This document shows, piece by piece, positions 33,095-41,123 of a stretch of 43,523 nucleotides of DNA. Numbering within the stretch: position 1 is the first letter of the stretch; every line of letters begins with the position of its first letter. Source of the DNA: Actinomycetota bacterium (lineage in GTDB: Bacteria > Actinomycetota > Actinomycetes > Nanopelagicales > Nanopelagicaceae); assembly GCA_947450545.1 (NCBI GenBank), contig CANFVU010000010.1, positions 1-43,523 of the forward strand. Direction: 5' to 3'. The position numbers and the translations under genes are program-made. A model generated the notes under the pieces. That model saw only the letters and a program-made list of their open reading frames with translations. It was not told the DNA's origin and made no database searches.

Positions 33095-33361
33095 ATGCCT
33101 AAATCCAAAGTGCGCAAGAAGGTCAAGCAACAACATCACCACGAGGTGGAGGTTGCTGAACACGCTCCTGCCGTTCCTGAAGAGAGCCCACGCTGGCTCG
33201 CTCCAGTGATGGTCGCGGCTTTCCTCGTTGGCCTCTTCTGGATCGTCGTCTTCTACATCTCAGGCACTCTCTACCCAATCCCACATATCGGTGCATGGAA
33301 CATGCTCGTGGGCTTTGGCTTCATTGGCGCTGGCTTTACGCTCGCGACCAAGTGGCGCTAA
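33095..33361 (+). CDS. crgA: Cell division protein CrgA
   Basis: An 88-residue protein with a charged N-terminus rich in Lys and His (KSKVRKKVKQ then HHH) and two membrane helices (about residues 32-52 and 66-84) separated by a short extracellular loop. The PRWLAPVMVA and WNMLVGFGFI segments match CrgA, the actinobacterial divisome protein that recruits or coordinates FtsZ, FtsQ and penicillin-binding proteins. Its placement beside trpG and pknB agrees with the conserved actinobacterial order. Confidence 0.9.
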   Translation: MPKSKVRKKVKQQHHHEVEVAEHAPAVPEESPRWLAPVMVAAFLVGLFWIVVFYISGTLYPIPHIGAWNMLVGFGFIGAGFTLATKWR

Positions 33362-33413
33362 CTGCGCTCACCGAACTACACGCCTGTAATTCCTTCCACA
33401 TGGGGATAAATTC

Positions 33414-33450
33414 TGTGGATAAGGCCACCCTCTTTTAGTAGGCCACCCTC
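33414..33450 (+). repeat. DnaA-box match and paired 11-base direct repeat before a response-regulator gene
   Basis: TGTGGATAA (33414-33422) is a perfect DnaA box in reverse orientation. AGGCCACCCTC occurs twice, at 33422-33432 and 33440-33450, 18 bases apart. The repeats could be a binding site for the OmpR-type regulator encoded downstream; this is inference. Confidence 0.4.
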
Positions 33451-33510
33451 GGCTAGTTCTCAGGAAACCCCCAGCGTAGAGGAGAATTCTTCCTCTCGGA
33501 GGAAACCACT

Positions 33511-34251
33511 ATGACCGCATTAATTGAAAAGAAGAACAGCTCGACACCTACCGCGACCACGTCTCGCATCCTTGTTGTTGATGATGAAAATAGCATCAGC
33601 GATCTCATCGCAACGAGCCTTCGATTCGTTGGATTTGAAGTTCGCACTGCAGCGACCGGCGCTGAAGCACTTCGCGTCGCTGAAGAGTTCAAACCGCATG
33701 CGTTGATTCTCGATGTGATGCTCCCCGACACCAATGGTTTTGATGTCTGTCGCCAACTTCGTATCGATGGACACAGCGTCGGCGTTCTCTTCCTTACTGC
33801 GAAAGATACTGTTGAAGACAAAATTCAAGGTTTAACAATTGGCGGCGATGATTACGTCACCAAGCCATTTAGTTTAGAAGAACTTGTTGCTCGTCTTCGC
33901 GCACTGCTTCGCCGAATCGGTGCTGTGGAAGTTGAAGCAGACGAAGAGAAGATTCGCTTTGCTGATCTTGAACTTGATGAAGCAACTCATGAAGTTCGTC
34001 GTGCGGGCAATTTGATTGATCTCTCCCCTACAGAATTTTTACTTCTCCGTTATTTAATGATCAACGCTGATCGCGTTGTCAGCAAAGCACAAATCCTTGA
34101 TCATGTATGGCAATACGATTTCCGTGGAGATGCAGGAATTGTTGAAACTTATGTCTCGTACCTTCGTAAGAAAATTGATATTTACGAACCAGCGCTAATT
34201 CATACAGTTCGTGGCGTGGGTTATCGCATGAGAATGCCAGCGAAGAAGTAA
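33511..34251 (+). CDS. OmpR/PhoB-family response regulator
   Basis: A 246-residue regulator. The receiver domain (about residues 18-135) has VVDDENS, phospho-acceptor Asp68 in LILDVMLPDTNG, and Lys in VTKPF. The winged-helix domain (about 150-243) has DLSPTEFLLLRYLMI and ETYVSYLRKKID with VRGVGYRM at the end. A GGAGG site lies 8 bases before the ATG. The next gene is its likely partner histidine kinase. The pair resembles MprAB/TrcRS-type systems; the stimulus is unknown. Confidence 0.92.
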   Translation: MTALIEKKNSSTPTATTSRILVVDDENSISDLIATSLRFVGFEVRTAATGAEALRVAEEFKPHALILDVMLPDTNGFDVCRQLRIDGHSVGVLFLTAKDTVEDKIQGLTIGGDDYVTKPFSLEELVARLRALLRRIGAVEVEADEEKIRFADLELDEATHEVRRAGNLIDLSPTEFLLLRYLMINADRVVSKAQILDHVWQYDFRGDAGIVETYVSYLRKKIDIYEPALIHTVRGVGYRMRMPAKK

Positions 34252-34254
34252 ATT
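34249..34254 (+). promoter_or_regulatory. -10-like box before the histidine kinase gene
   Basis: TAAATT overlaps the response-regulator stop and lies 6 bases before the kinase ATG, so an extra leaderless transcript for the kinase is possible. Confidence 0.3.
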
Positions 34255-34260
34255 TCCTTT

Positions 34261-35721
34261 ATGAAGATGAGTTTTAGTAACTGGAGCTTGCGCAATCGCT
34301 TGTTGCTTGCCACAGTCACTGTCGCTGTGATTGGTATTGCCGCATCTGATTTTGCTGCCCATACTGCGCTGCGTTCCTACCTCATTAAGCAGGTAGATTC
34401 ACAAATTCAAAGCATCACAGATGGTTCTCTTGGACGTTTGGATCGCGCAGGTATTGCTCCATCTACCGAAAACGATGAATCACAAACATTTCGCCCAGTA
34501 AGACCACTTCGCAATATCCCAACAGCAACGATGGTCACTTTGCTCGATTTAGATGGTAAAACAGTCGGTACTTTAGGCGGAGAAATAGCTTCAATGATGG
34601 GGATGCACGCAACTGATTTCTCATATCTCACCTCATCAAAAGTGATTGCAACACAAGGGGCTGCTTTTACTATTAAAGGAAAGGGCGAGAACCCCGATAT
34701 TCGCGCTGTTGCAAAGATTCTGCCTTCAGGTCTTGGCAGCGTTGTCGTTTCTACATCTCTTGCAGATGTCGAAAAAACACAACGCCAGCTCCAAGGTTTC
34801 TTCTTTCTTATTACCTTAATTGTTCTCTTGTTGATCGCATTTGTTGCACGTTGGATTATTCGTATCTCACTTCGCCCGCTGCGCGAAGTTGAAAACACTG
34901 CAGCAGCGATTGCTGATGGAGATTACTCGGCTCGTCTTCCTAAAGCAGATGAGAATACTGAAGTTGGCAGACTCTCTGCTTCGCTCAACACGATGTTAAG
35001 CCGCATCGAAGAATCCTTCGCTCTGCGTACGGCATCCGAGTCGCGTCTGCGCCGCTTTGTTGCTGATGCATCCCACGAGCTACGCACACCGTTGACAGCA
35101 ATCCGCGGATTTGCTGAGCTCCATCGACAAGGCGCAGTAACTGGTGAAGAGAATACGAAGGAACTTGTTGCTCGAATTGAGAAAGAATCGATTCGTATGA
35201 GCTCACTTGTTGAAGATCTCTTGCTCCTTGCACGTATGGATCAAGCACCTCAATTTAATTTGCAGCCTGTTGATCTCAATAGAGTGATTGGTGACTGTGT
35301 TGCATCAGCTCGCGCTGCAGGACCTCGGCATCCCATCGCAGTGGAAACTTCGCTGGATGAGAACTATGTCCTTGGCGATGAGACTCGAATTCATCAAGCA
35401 ATCCAGAATTTGCTCGCTAATGCGCGTACACATACGCCTGCCGGAACAACCATTACGATTTCAGTGAAGGCATCAGATTCCGAGACAACTATCTCGGTTC
35501 ATGATGATGGCCCAGGTTTAGACCCAGATGTTCAAGCGAAGATCTTTGAACGCTTCTTCCGCGCCGATCCTTCTCGCGCCCGCACGGGTGGGGAGGGCTC
35601 AGGCCTTGGATTATCCATTGTTGACGCTGTTATGAAGGCCCACGGCGGAACTGTGACCGTTGAATCCAGCGCAGGCAATGGATCAACCTTTACTTTGCAC
35701 TTCCCACTCTCAAACGATTAA
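34261..35721 (+). CDS. Sensor histidine kinase, partner of the OmpR-type regulator
   Basis: A 486-residue membrane kinase. Helices at about residues 13-33 and 178-200 enclose an extracellular sensor of about 145 residues. A HAMP domain follows (RISLRPLREVENTAAAIADG, about 200-250). The HisKA domain has His272 in DASHELRTPL. The ATPase domain carries the N-box NLLANARTHT, DDGPGLD and GGEGSGLGLSIV. Its stop overlaps that of the convergent HtpX gene by four bases. Confidence 0.93.
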   Translation: MKMSFSNWSLRNRLLLATVTVAVIGIAASDFAAHTALRSYLIKQVDSQIQSITDGSLGRLDRAGIAPSTENDESQTFRPVRPLRNIPTATMVTLLDLDGKTVGTLGGEIASMMGMHATDFSYLTSSKVIATQGAAFTIKGKGENPDIRAVAKILPSGLGSVVVSTSLADVEKTQRQLQGFFFLITLIVLLLIAFVARWIIRISLRPLREVENTAAAIADGDYSARLPKADENTEVGRLSASLNTMLSRIEESFALRTASESRLRRFVADASHELRTPLTAIRGFAELHRQGAVTGEENTKELVARIEKESIRMSSLVEDLLLLARMDQAPQFNLQPVDLNRVIGDCVASARAAGPRHPIAVETSLDENYVLGDETRIHQAIQNLLANARTHTPAGTTITISVKASDSETTISVHDDGPGLDPDVQAKIFERFFRADPSRARTGGEGSGLGLSIVDAVMKAHGGTVTVESSAGNGSTFTLHFPLSND

Positions 35722-36626
35722 TAGCTCTCGGGATTCGCTTCCATACGACGAAGAGTTGCAATGCGCTCTTGAATCGGTGGATGAGTACTAAATAGCTTCG
35801 ACACCGAACTTCCATCCAGTGGTGATTCAATCCAAATATGTGCAACGGCAGTTGAGCGTTGTTCAACAACAGTGCTATCGGCAGCGAGAACTTCAAGTGC
35901 GCGGCGCAGACCAGTTGGGTTACGTGTGAATGCAACAGCAGTCGCATCGGCAAGTGCTTCACGGCGACGTGAGATTGCAGAACGCAACAACATTGCAGCA
36001 AGTGGAGCGAGAATCAAAATGATAAGCGAGAAGACCAGAGCAAGTGGATTTTGATTGCTCTCGCGATCATCACGACGGCCTCCACCAAACCACATCATGC
36101 GAGTTAAGAAATCACTCAAGATCGCAATCGCGCCAGCTGTGGTTGCTGCTACAGCAGAGACCAGCGTGTCTCGGTTAGCAACATGGCTTAACTCGTGCGC
36201 AATGACACCTTGCAACTCTTCACGATCCATAACGTTGAGAATTCCGGTAGTGAAAGCGATGAGCGCTTTATCTGGATTGCGACCTGTTGCAAATGCATTT
36301 GGCGCTGAATCTTGAACAATTGCAACTTTTGGCATTTTCAAGCCGCTTGCAATGCAGACTTCTTGGATGAGTGCGAAGAGTTTTGGATTATCTGATTCTT
36401 GAATCTCTTGCGCACCAGTCATCGTTAAAACAATTGTGTCGGATGCCCAATACGAACCCCACACTGAAATCAGCGCGATGCCGACTGCAAATGGAACAAC
36501 ACCGACGCCACTCTTTCCAAAATATGTCAGCGCTGCATAAACAACAACTCCGACGAGCAGGCCTAATCCAAAGAGAAGCTCAATTGTTTTGCGTCGATTT
36601 GCTGCTTGTAGCTTGCGAAAATTCAT
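35718..36626 (-). CDS. htpX: HtpX-type membrane zinc metalloprotease (M48)
   Basis: A 302-residue protease with N-terminal helices at about residues 15-55, the zinc motif HELSHVANRD, two more helices after it, and the downstream glutamate in SRRREALADATAV. It degrades misfolded membrane proteins. It follows the LemA gene with one base between stop and start, a common LemA-HtpX pairing. Confidence 0.92.
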   Translation of the reverse strand: MNFRKLQAANRRKTIELLFGLGLLVGVVVYAALTYFGKSGVGVVPFAVGIALISVWGSYWASDTIVLTMTGAQEIQESDNPKLFALIQEVCIASGLKMPKVAIVQDSAPNAFATGRNPDKALIAFTTGILNVMDREELQGVIAHELSHVANRDTLVSAVAATTAGAIAILSDFLTRMMWFGGGRRDDRESNQNPLALVFSLIILILAPLAAMLLRSAISRRREALADATAVAFTRNPTGLRRALEVLAADSTVVEQRSTAVAHIWIESPLDGSSVSKLFSTHPPIQERIATLRRMEANPESY

Positions 36627-36627
36627 A

Positions 36628-37182
36628 TTAGAACTTTACGTTGGGAGCCTTGCGATCAGCAGGATCTTCCACTTCGTAAAATGCACGTGATGAAACCTTT
36701 GCAAGACCTGCAAAAAGGTTAGATGGAAATGTCTTTACAGCGCTGTTAAGCGAGCGCACATTGTCATTGTAAAACTGGCGAGCAAATGAAACTTTATTTT
36801 CAGTAGTAGAAAGTTCCTCTTGCAAAGATAAGAAATTTGCAGATGCTTTGAGATCTGGGTATGCCTCTGCAACAGCGAGCAAACCACGAAGCGCGGTTGT
36901 CATTGCTCCGTCCGCTGCAGCAACATCAGCAACGGTCGTAGCGCTTGTTGATTTCGCGCGAGCTGCGACAACAGCATCAAATGTGCTCTTCTCGTGAGCT
37001 GCATATCCTTTAACAGTCTCGACAAGATTAGGAATCAGATCGCTACGTCGCTTGAGTTGGACTTCAATTTGCGCAAACGCTTCATCAACAGAAACGTTGA
37101 GACGAATAAGTCGGTTGTAACCTGCTACAACAATAAGAACTAGTACTGCGATTACTGCAAGAACGATCAGTGTTGTACTCAT
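36628..37182 (-). CDS. LemA-family membrane protein
   Basis: A 184-residue protein with one N-terminal helix (about residues 4-22) and a helical domain with the family segments RRSDLIPNLVETVKGYA, FDAVVAARA, LSTTENKVSFARQFYND and FPSNLFAGL. LemA proteins have an extracellular N-end and are frequently co-encoded with HtpX; their function is not settled. A TAGAGT box 6 bases before the ATG points to leaderless expression. Confidence 0.9.
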   Translation of the reverse strand: MSTTLIVLAVIAVLVLIVVAGYNRLIRLNVSVDEAFAQIEVQLKRRSDLIPNLVETVKGYAAHEKSTFDAVVAARAKSTSATTVADVAAADGAMTTALRGLLAVAEAYPDLKASANFLSLQEELSTTENKVSFARQFYNDNVRSLNSAVKTFPSNLFAGLAKVSSRAFYEVEDPADRKAPNVKF

Positions 37183-37188
37183 GTCTTT

Positions 37189-37194
37189 ACTCTA
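37189..37194 (-). promoter_or_regulatory. -10 box of leaderless lemA-htpX transcript
   Basis: TAGAGT on the minus strand, exactly 6 bases before the ATG at 37182. Confidence 0.5.
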
Positions 37195-37201
37195 CGCCTG
37201 T

Positions 37202-37780
37202 CTACTCGACCTTTGACTTGTGGAAGTTGAGCCAAGATTTAGAAGCTGTTGGGCCACGTTGACCTTGGTAACGAGAACCGTAGAGCGCAGAACCGTAAGG
37301 ATGCTCGGCAGGAGATGAGAGTTTGATGAGACAAAGTTGACCGATCTTCATTCCAGGAAAGAGTTTGACTGGAAGGTTTGCAACATTGGAGAGCTCGAGC
37401 GTGATATGTCCGCTAAAACCAGGGTCGATAAATCCTGCAGTTGAGTGTGTAAGCAGACCTAAGCGACCGAGTGAGGATTTACCTTCAAGGCGCCCTGCAA
37501 TGTCATCAGGCAACGTGATGACTTCATACGTGCTCGCCAAAACGAATTCGCCTGGATGCAAGATAAAGAAGTCATCCGATCCCACAGCGATCTCGCGGGT
37601 GAGTTCTGATTGTTCGATTGATGGGTCAATCGACTCGTACTTGTGGTTCTCAAAGACGCGGAAGAAGCGGTCGAGGCGAACGTCGACGGAGGATGGTTGG
37701 ACCATCTTCTCTTCGAATGGCTCAACTTTGACTCGGCCTGCGGCGAGTTCGGAACGGATATCGCGGTCACTTAGAAGCAT
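37202..37780 (-). CDS. dcd: dCTP deaminase, possibly bifunctional with dUTPase
   Basis: A 192-residue trimeric nucleotide deaminase. Visible motifs are [21 protein letters not shown] with the catalytic Glu region, [10 protein letters not shown], and [21 protein letters not shown]. It makes dUTP for thymidylate synthesis; some actinobacterial enzymes also hydrolyse dUTP to dUMP. A TAGGGT box is 6 bases before the ATG, suggesting a leaderless transcript. Confidence 0.93.
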   Translation of the reverse strand: MLLSDRDIRSELAAGRVKVEPFEEKMVQPSSVDVRLDRFFRVFENHKYESIDPSIEQSELTREIAVGSDDFFILHPGEFVLASTYEVITLPDDIAGRLEGKSSLGRLGLLTHSTAGFIDPGFSGHITLELSNVANLPVKLFPGMKIGQLCLIKLSSPAEHPYGSALYGSRYQGQRGPTASKSWLNFHKSKVE

Positions 37781-37786
37781 GGGCAG

Positions 37787-37792
37787 ACCCTA
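37787..37792 (-). promoter_or_regulatory. -10 box of leaderless dcd
   Basis: TAGGGT on the minus strand, exactly 6 bases before the ATG at 37780. Confidence 0.45.
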
Positions 37793-37817
37793 TCTGAGCG
37801 GGGGATATTGATTAAGT

Positions 37818-37829
37818 TACCCACGGGTA
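37818..37829 (+). promoter_or_regulatory. Palindrome in the fadE5-like promoter, possible operator
   Basis: TACCC-AC-GGGTA lies 13 bases before the ATG of the acyl-CoA dehydrogenase gene, next to a -10-like CATTAT 6 bases before the ATG. A TetR-type fatty-acid regulator could bind here; this is inferred from position. Confidence 0.35.
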
Positions 37830-37842
37830 GCATTATTGCGCC

Positions 37843-39672
37843 ATGAGCCATTACATAGCCAACCTACGCGATATCGAATTCTGCCTCTTCGACCTGCTTA
37901 AGCGCGAAAGTGTTCTCGGTACATCTCTCTATAAAGATATGGACCGCGATACAGCTTCAGGCATGCTCGGTGAAATCAAGCGTTTAGCTGAGAATGATCT
38001 CGCTGCATCATTTATTGACGGCGATCGCCTTGGAACAACATTCGATAAAGCAACAGGATCTGTCACTCTTCCTGAAAGTTTCAAGAAGTCCTATCGCGCA
38101 TATATCGATAACGAGTGGTGGCGTTTAGATGCACCAGTTGAAATTGGTGGAATGGCAACTCCTCCATCGATTCGTTGGGCGATTGCAGAAATGATTTTGG
38201 GTTCAAACCCTGCAATTCATATTTATGCTTCTGGTTCTTCCTTTGCTCACGTTGCATATGCACTTGGAAATGATCAGCAGAAGAAGATGGCAAAGCACAT
38301 GGTTGATAAGGACTGGGGTGCAACGATGCAACTTACTGAACCTGATGCAGGTTCAGATGTAGGAGCGGGTCGTTCTAAAGCCGTTCAACAACCAGATGGA
38401 ACCTGGCACATCACTGGAACAAAACGATTTATTACATCAGGGGATAGTGATTTGAATGAAAATATCATTCACTATGTCTTAGCTCGCCCAGAAGGAGCAG
38501 GTCCTGGAACAAAGGGTCTCTCACTTTTCTTAGTTCCAAAGTTTATGTTTGATTTTGAAACAGGAGCACTTGGAAAACGTAATGGCGTTTATGTCACTAA
38601 CGTTGAACACAAAATGGGGCTCAATGTTTCTTCTACTTGTGAAATGAATCTTGGTGAAAAAGAACCCGCTGTTGGTTACTTGCTTGGTGATGTTCATAAT
38701 GGAATTGCACAAATGTTTAAAGTTATCGAGTTCGCTCGCATGATGGTCGGAACTAAAGCAATATCAACGCTTTCTGCTGGTTATCAACAAGCGCTCGCTT
38801 ACGCAAAAGTGCGTGTGCAAGGCGGCGATATGAAGGTAATGAACGATAAGAACTCCCCTCGTGTCACCATCATTAAGCATCCCGATGTGCGCCGGTCTTT
38901 GATGGTGCAAAAAGCGTATTCCGAAGGTATGCGCGCACTCGTTCTCTACACCGCATCCATTCAAGATGAGATTGCGATTGCTCGCGCTGAAGGTAGCGAT
39001 AAATTAGATGATCTTGAGAAGCTCAATGACTTGCTACTTCCTATTGTGAAGGGTTACGGCTCAGAAAAGTCATGGGTACTTCTTGGGACTGAATCGCTTC
39101 AAACATTTGGTGGTTCTGGCTTCACACAAGATTGGCCACTGGAGCAATATGTTCGCGATGCAAAGATCGATACTTTGTATGAAGGAACAACTGCCATTCA
39201 AGGTCTTGATTTCTTCTTCCGCAAAATTGTAAAAGATGGCGGACGCGCAATCGGACTTCTTGGAAAAGAAATTGGAGCATTTGCTGCGTCTGGTGGCGCA
39301 CACGCTGCTGAGAAAGAGAAGCTTGGCAAAGCGTTGATGGATGTCAATGAAATGATGGGAACTCTCGTCGGTTATGCGATGGCATCACAAGAATCTGGAT
39401 CAGAAGCTGAGATTTACAAAGTTGGTCTCAATACTTCTCGTTTGTTGATGGCAGTTGGCGAAGTAATTATTGGTTGGCTCTTGCTGCGCCAAGCCGATAT
39501 TGCTGCAGAACGACTTCCCAACGCATCTGGTAAAGATCTTGATTTCTATACCGGCAAGGTTGCTGCAGCTTCATACTTCATTCGAACAGTTCTTCCACAT
39601 ATCACTGCTGAAAAGAAGATTATGGAGAGCGAAACTGGGGCACTTATGGAGATTCCTGAGTCTGCCTTTTAG
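37843..39672 (+). CDS. fadE5: FadE5-type acyl-CoA dehydrogenase
   Basis: A 609-residue flavoenzyme, the length of the FadE5 group rather than the usual 380-400. Core segments are MQLTEPDAGSDVGAG, the WHITGTKRFITSGD loop, MVGTKAISTLSAG and LQTFGGSGFTQDWP...YEGTTAIQGLDFFFRK, and a C-terminal extension follows. The opening SHYIANLRDIEFCLF and many later blocks agree, from memory, with mycobacterial FadE5, which oxidises a broad range of acyl-CoAs. It starts beta-oxidation; no other beta-oxidation gene is in the window. Confidence 0.9.
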   Translation: MSHYIANLRDIEFCLFDLLKRESVLGTSLYKDMDRDTASGMLGEIKRLAENDLAASFIDGDRLGTTFDKATGSVTLPESFKKSYRAYIDNEWWRLDAPVEIGGMATPPSIRWAIAEMILGSNPAIHIYASGSSFAHVAYALGNDQQKKMAKHMVDKDWGATMQLTEPDAGSDVGAGRSKAVQQPDGTWHITGTKRFITSGDSDLNENIIHYVLARPEGAGPGTKGLSLFLVPKFMFDFETGALGKRNGVYVTNVEHKMGLNVSSTCEMNLGEKEPAVGYLLGDVHNGIAQMFKVIEFARMMVGTKAISTLSAGYQQALAYAKVRVQGGDMKVMNDKNSPRVTIIKHPDVRRSLMVQKAYSEGMRALVLYTASIQDEIAIARAEGSDKLDDLEKLNDLLLPIVKGYGSEKSWVLLGTESLQTFGGSGFTQDWPLEQYVRDAKIDTLYEGTTAIQGLDFFFRKIVKDGGRAIGLLGKEIGAFAASGGAHAAEKEKLGKALMDVNEMMGTLVGYAMASQESGSEAEIYKVGLNTSRLLMAVGEVIIGWLLLRQADIAAERLPNASGKDLDFYTGKVAAASYFIRTVLPHITAEKKIMESETGALMEIPESAF

Positions 39673-39677
39673 TTCGC

Positions 39678-39683
39678 TACTCT
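39678..39683 (+). promoter_or_regulatory. -10 box of leaderless EamA gene
   Basis: TACTCT, exactly 6 bases before the ATG at 39690 and just after the fadE5 stop. Confidence 0.45.
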
Positions 39684-39689
39684 TGCCTG

Positions 39690-40604
39690 ATGCAAAAGTC
39701 GCATCGTGGTGAGCTGCTCTTAATCCTCGCTGCTCTTTTCTTCGCTTTTAATGGAGTAGTTGCTAAGTGGGTTCTGCTCACAGGTATTTCTTCGATGCGT
39801 TTGACTGAAGTTCGTACTCTTGGAGTCGCAGTATTACTCGGTACCTACCTATTGCTGCGCAAACCGCAAGATATAAAAGTGGAACGCAATCTAGTAAAGC
39901 GCTTGATTATTTTCGGCGTGATTGGTGTGGCCGCAGTCCAGGGCTTCTATTTCTTCTCAATCTCAAAACTTCCAGTCTCTATCGCTTTGATTATTGAGTT
40001 CACTGCTCCCATTTGGATCACTCTCTATATTCGATTTGTTAAGAAAGAGAGCGTTGCTCGATCGATGTGGCTGGGGCTTCTCTTCGGATTTGGTGGGCTA
40101 ATTCTTGTCGGACAAGTCTGGCAAGGGCTGACATTCAACGGGATTGGATTGATCTCATCCATTCTTGATGCGCTTGCACTGGCTTTCTATTTTTACCAAG
40201 CATCCAAACTTCGAAAATATGTCAGCGGAGAAACGTTGGTGCTTTATGGCATGGGCGTTACAGCGATCTTCTTCTCCATCGTTCAACCGTGGTGGAGCTA
40301 TCCATTCCACATCTTCACCGATGCAATTCCATTGACGGGAAGATTTGCTGGCCATACCGCGCCAGGTTGGCTTTTAATTGGTTGGGTCATTGTTATGGGA
40401 ACTCTCGTTCCTTATCTGCTTGTTACATCCGCCATTAAGAACATCAATGCAAGCACGGCATCAATCATTGGAATGCTCGAGCCTATTTTCGCTGGTGCAT
40501 TTGCATGGATATTGCTTCACGAGACATTTACTCTCGTTCAGCTCATCGGTGGCGCAGTCGTACTTGTGGGTATTTATCTCGCGGATAAAGCGGCGACAAA
40601 CTAA
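39690..40604 (+). CDS. EamA/DMT-family transporter
   Basis: A 304-residue membrane protein with ten predicted helices in two EamA repeats (about residues 5-140 and 155-295). The ends of the repeats show SIALIIEFTAPIWITLYI and ASTASIIGMLEPIFAGAFAWILLHE, the usual EamA signature. Members export amino acids or other metabolites (RhtA, YdcZ-like); the substrate is not identifiable. A TACTCT box 6 bases before the ATG suggests its own leaderless promoter. Confidence 0.87.
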   Translation: MQKSHRGELLLILAALFFAFNGVVAKWVLLTGISSMRLTEVRTLGVAVLLGTYLLLRKPQDIKVERNLVKRLIIFGVIGVAAVQGFYFFSISKLPVSIALIIEFTAPIWITLYIRFVKKESVARSMWLGLLFGFGGLILVGQVWQGLTFNGIGLISSILDALALAFYFYQASKLRKYVSGETLVLYGMGVTAIFFSIVQPWWSYPFHIFTDAIPLTGRFAGHTAPGWLLIGWVIVMGTLVPYLLVTSAIKNINASTASIIGMLEPIFAGAFAWILLHETFTLVQLIGGAVVLVGIYLADKAATN

Positions 40605-40607
40605 TAC

Positions 40608-40613
40608 TAGAAT
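40608..40613 (+). promoter_or_regulatory. -10 box of leaderless carbonic anhydrase gene
   Basis: TAGAAT, close to consensus, exactly 6 bases before the ATG at 40620. Confidence 0.55.
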
Positions 40614-40619
40614 TGAGCC

Positions 40620-41114
40620 ATGGAGAATTTCGCAGACCTTCTTAAAGCAAATGAAGAGTATGCATCTGATTTCACTAAAGAAGAGCTCACTGGTTACGCC
40701 CAAAAAGGCTTAGCAATCGTTACGTGCATGGATTCTCGTATTGATCCACTTCGTATCGTGGGTATGCATGCTGGTGATGCAAAGATTCTCCGTAACGCTG
40801 GAGCTCGCGTTACTGAAGACGTTCTACGCACATTGGTTCTTGCAAGTCATCTTCTTGGCGTTACTCGTATTCTTGTTATGCCTCACACTGATTGTCGAAT
40901 GGCGAGCGCTGAAGAGTCAGAGATTCACCAACAAATTAAAGAAGCGAGTGGTGTTGATACTCGCGGAATTGAAATTCGCACAGTGCGCGATCAAAATAAA
41001 GCTCTCTTCGAAGATATCCAACGTATCGAGTCATATCCATTGTTGCCACTTGGAATTCAAGTGATGGGCGCAATCTATGATGTTAAAACTGGAAAGCTTG
41101 CACCAATTAACTAA
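40620..41114 (+). CDS. Beta-class carbonic anhydrase
   Basis: A 164-residue small beta-carbonic anhydrase. Zinc ligands are Cys in VTCMDSRIDP and His/Cys in MPHTDCRM; the Asp-Arg pair of the active site is in MDSR. RNAGARVTEDVLRTL is the following conserved segment. The length and ending (GAIYDVKTGKL) resemble mycobacterial Rv1284. It interconverts CO2 and bicarbonate in the cytoplasm. Confidence 0.92.
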   Translation: MENFADLLKANEEYASDFTKEELTGYAQKGLAIVTCMDSRIDPLRIVGMHAGDAKILRNAGARVTEDVLRTLVLASHLLGVTRILVMPHTDCRMASAEESEIHQQIKEASGVDTRGIEIRTVRDQNKALFEDIQRIESYPLLPLGIQVMGAIYDVKTGKLAPIN

Positions 41115-41123
41115 CAGTTAAAG

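Noticed and set aside
34407-34898. 163-codon minus-strand open frame
   Set aside because: It is antisense to the sensor and HAMP part of a clear histidine kinase and shows no protein features of its own.
40741-41064. 107-codon plus-strand frame within the carbonic anhydrase gene
   Set aside because: It is a frame-shifted shadow of a well-conserved carbonic anhydrase.
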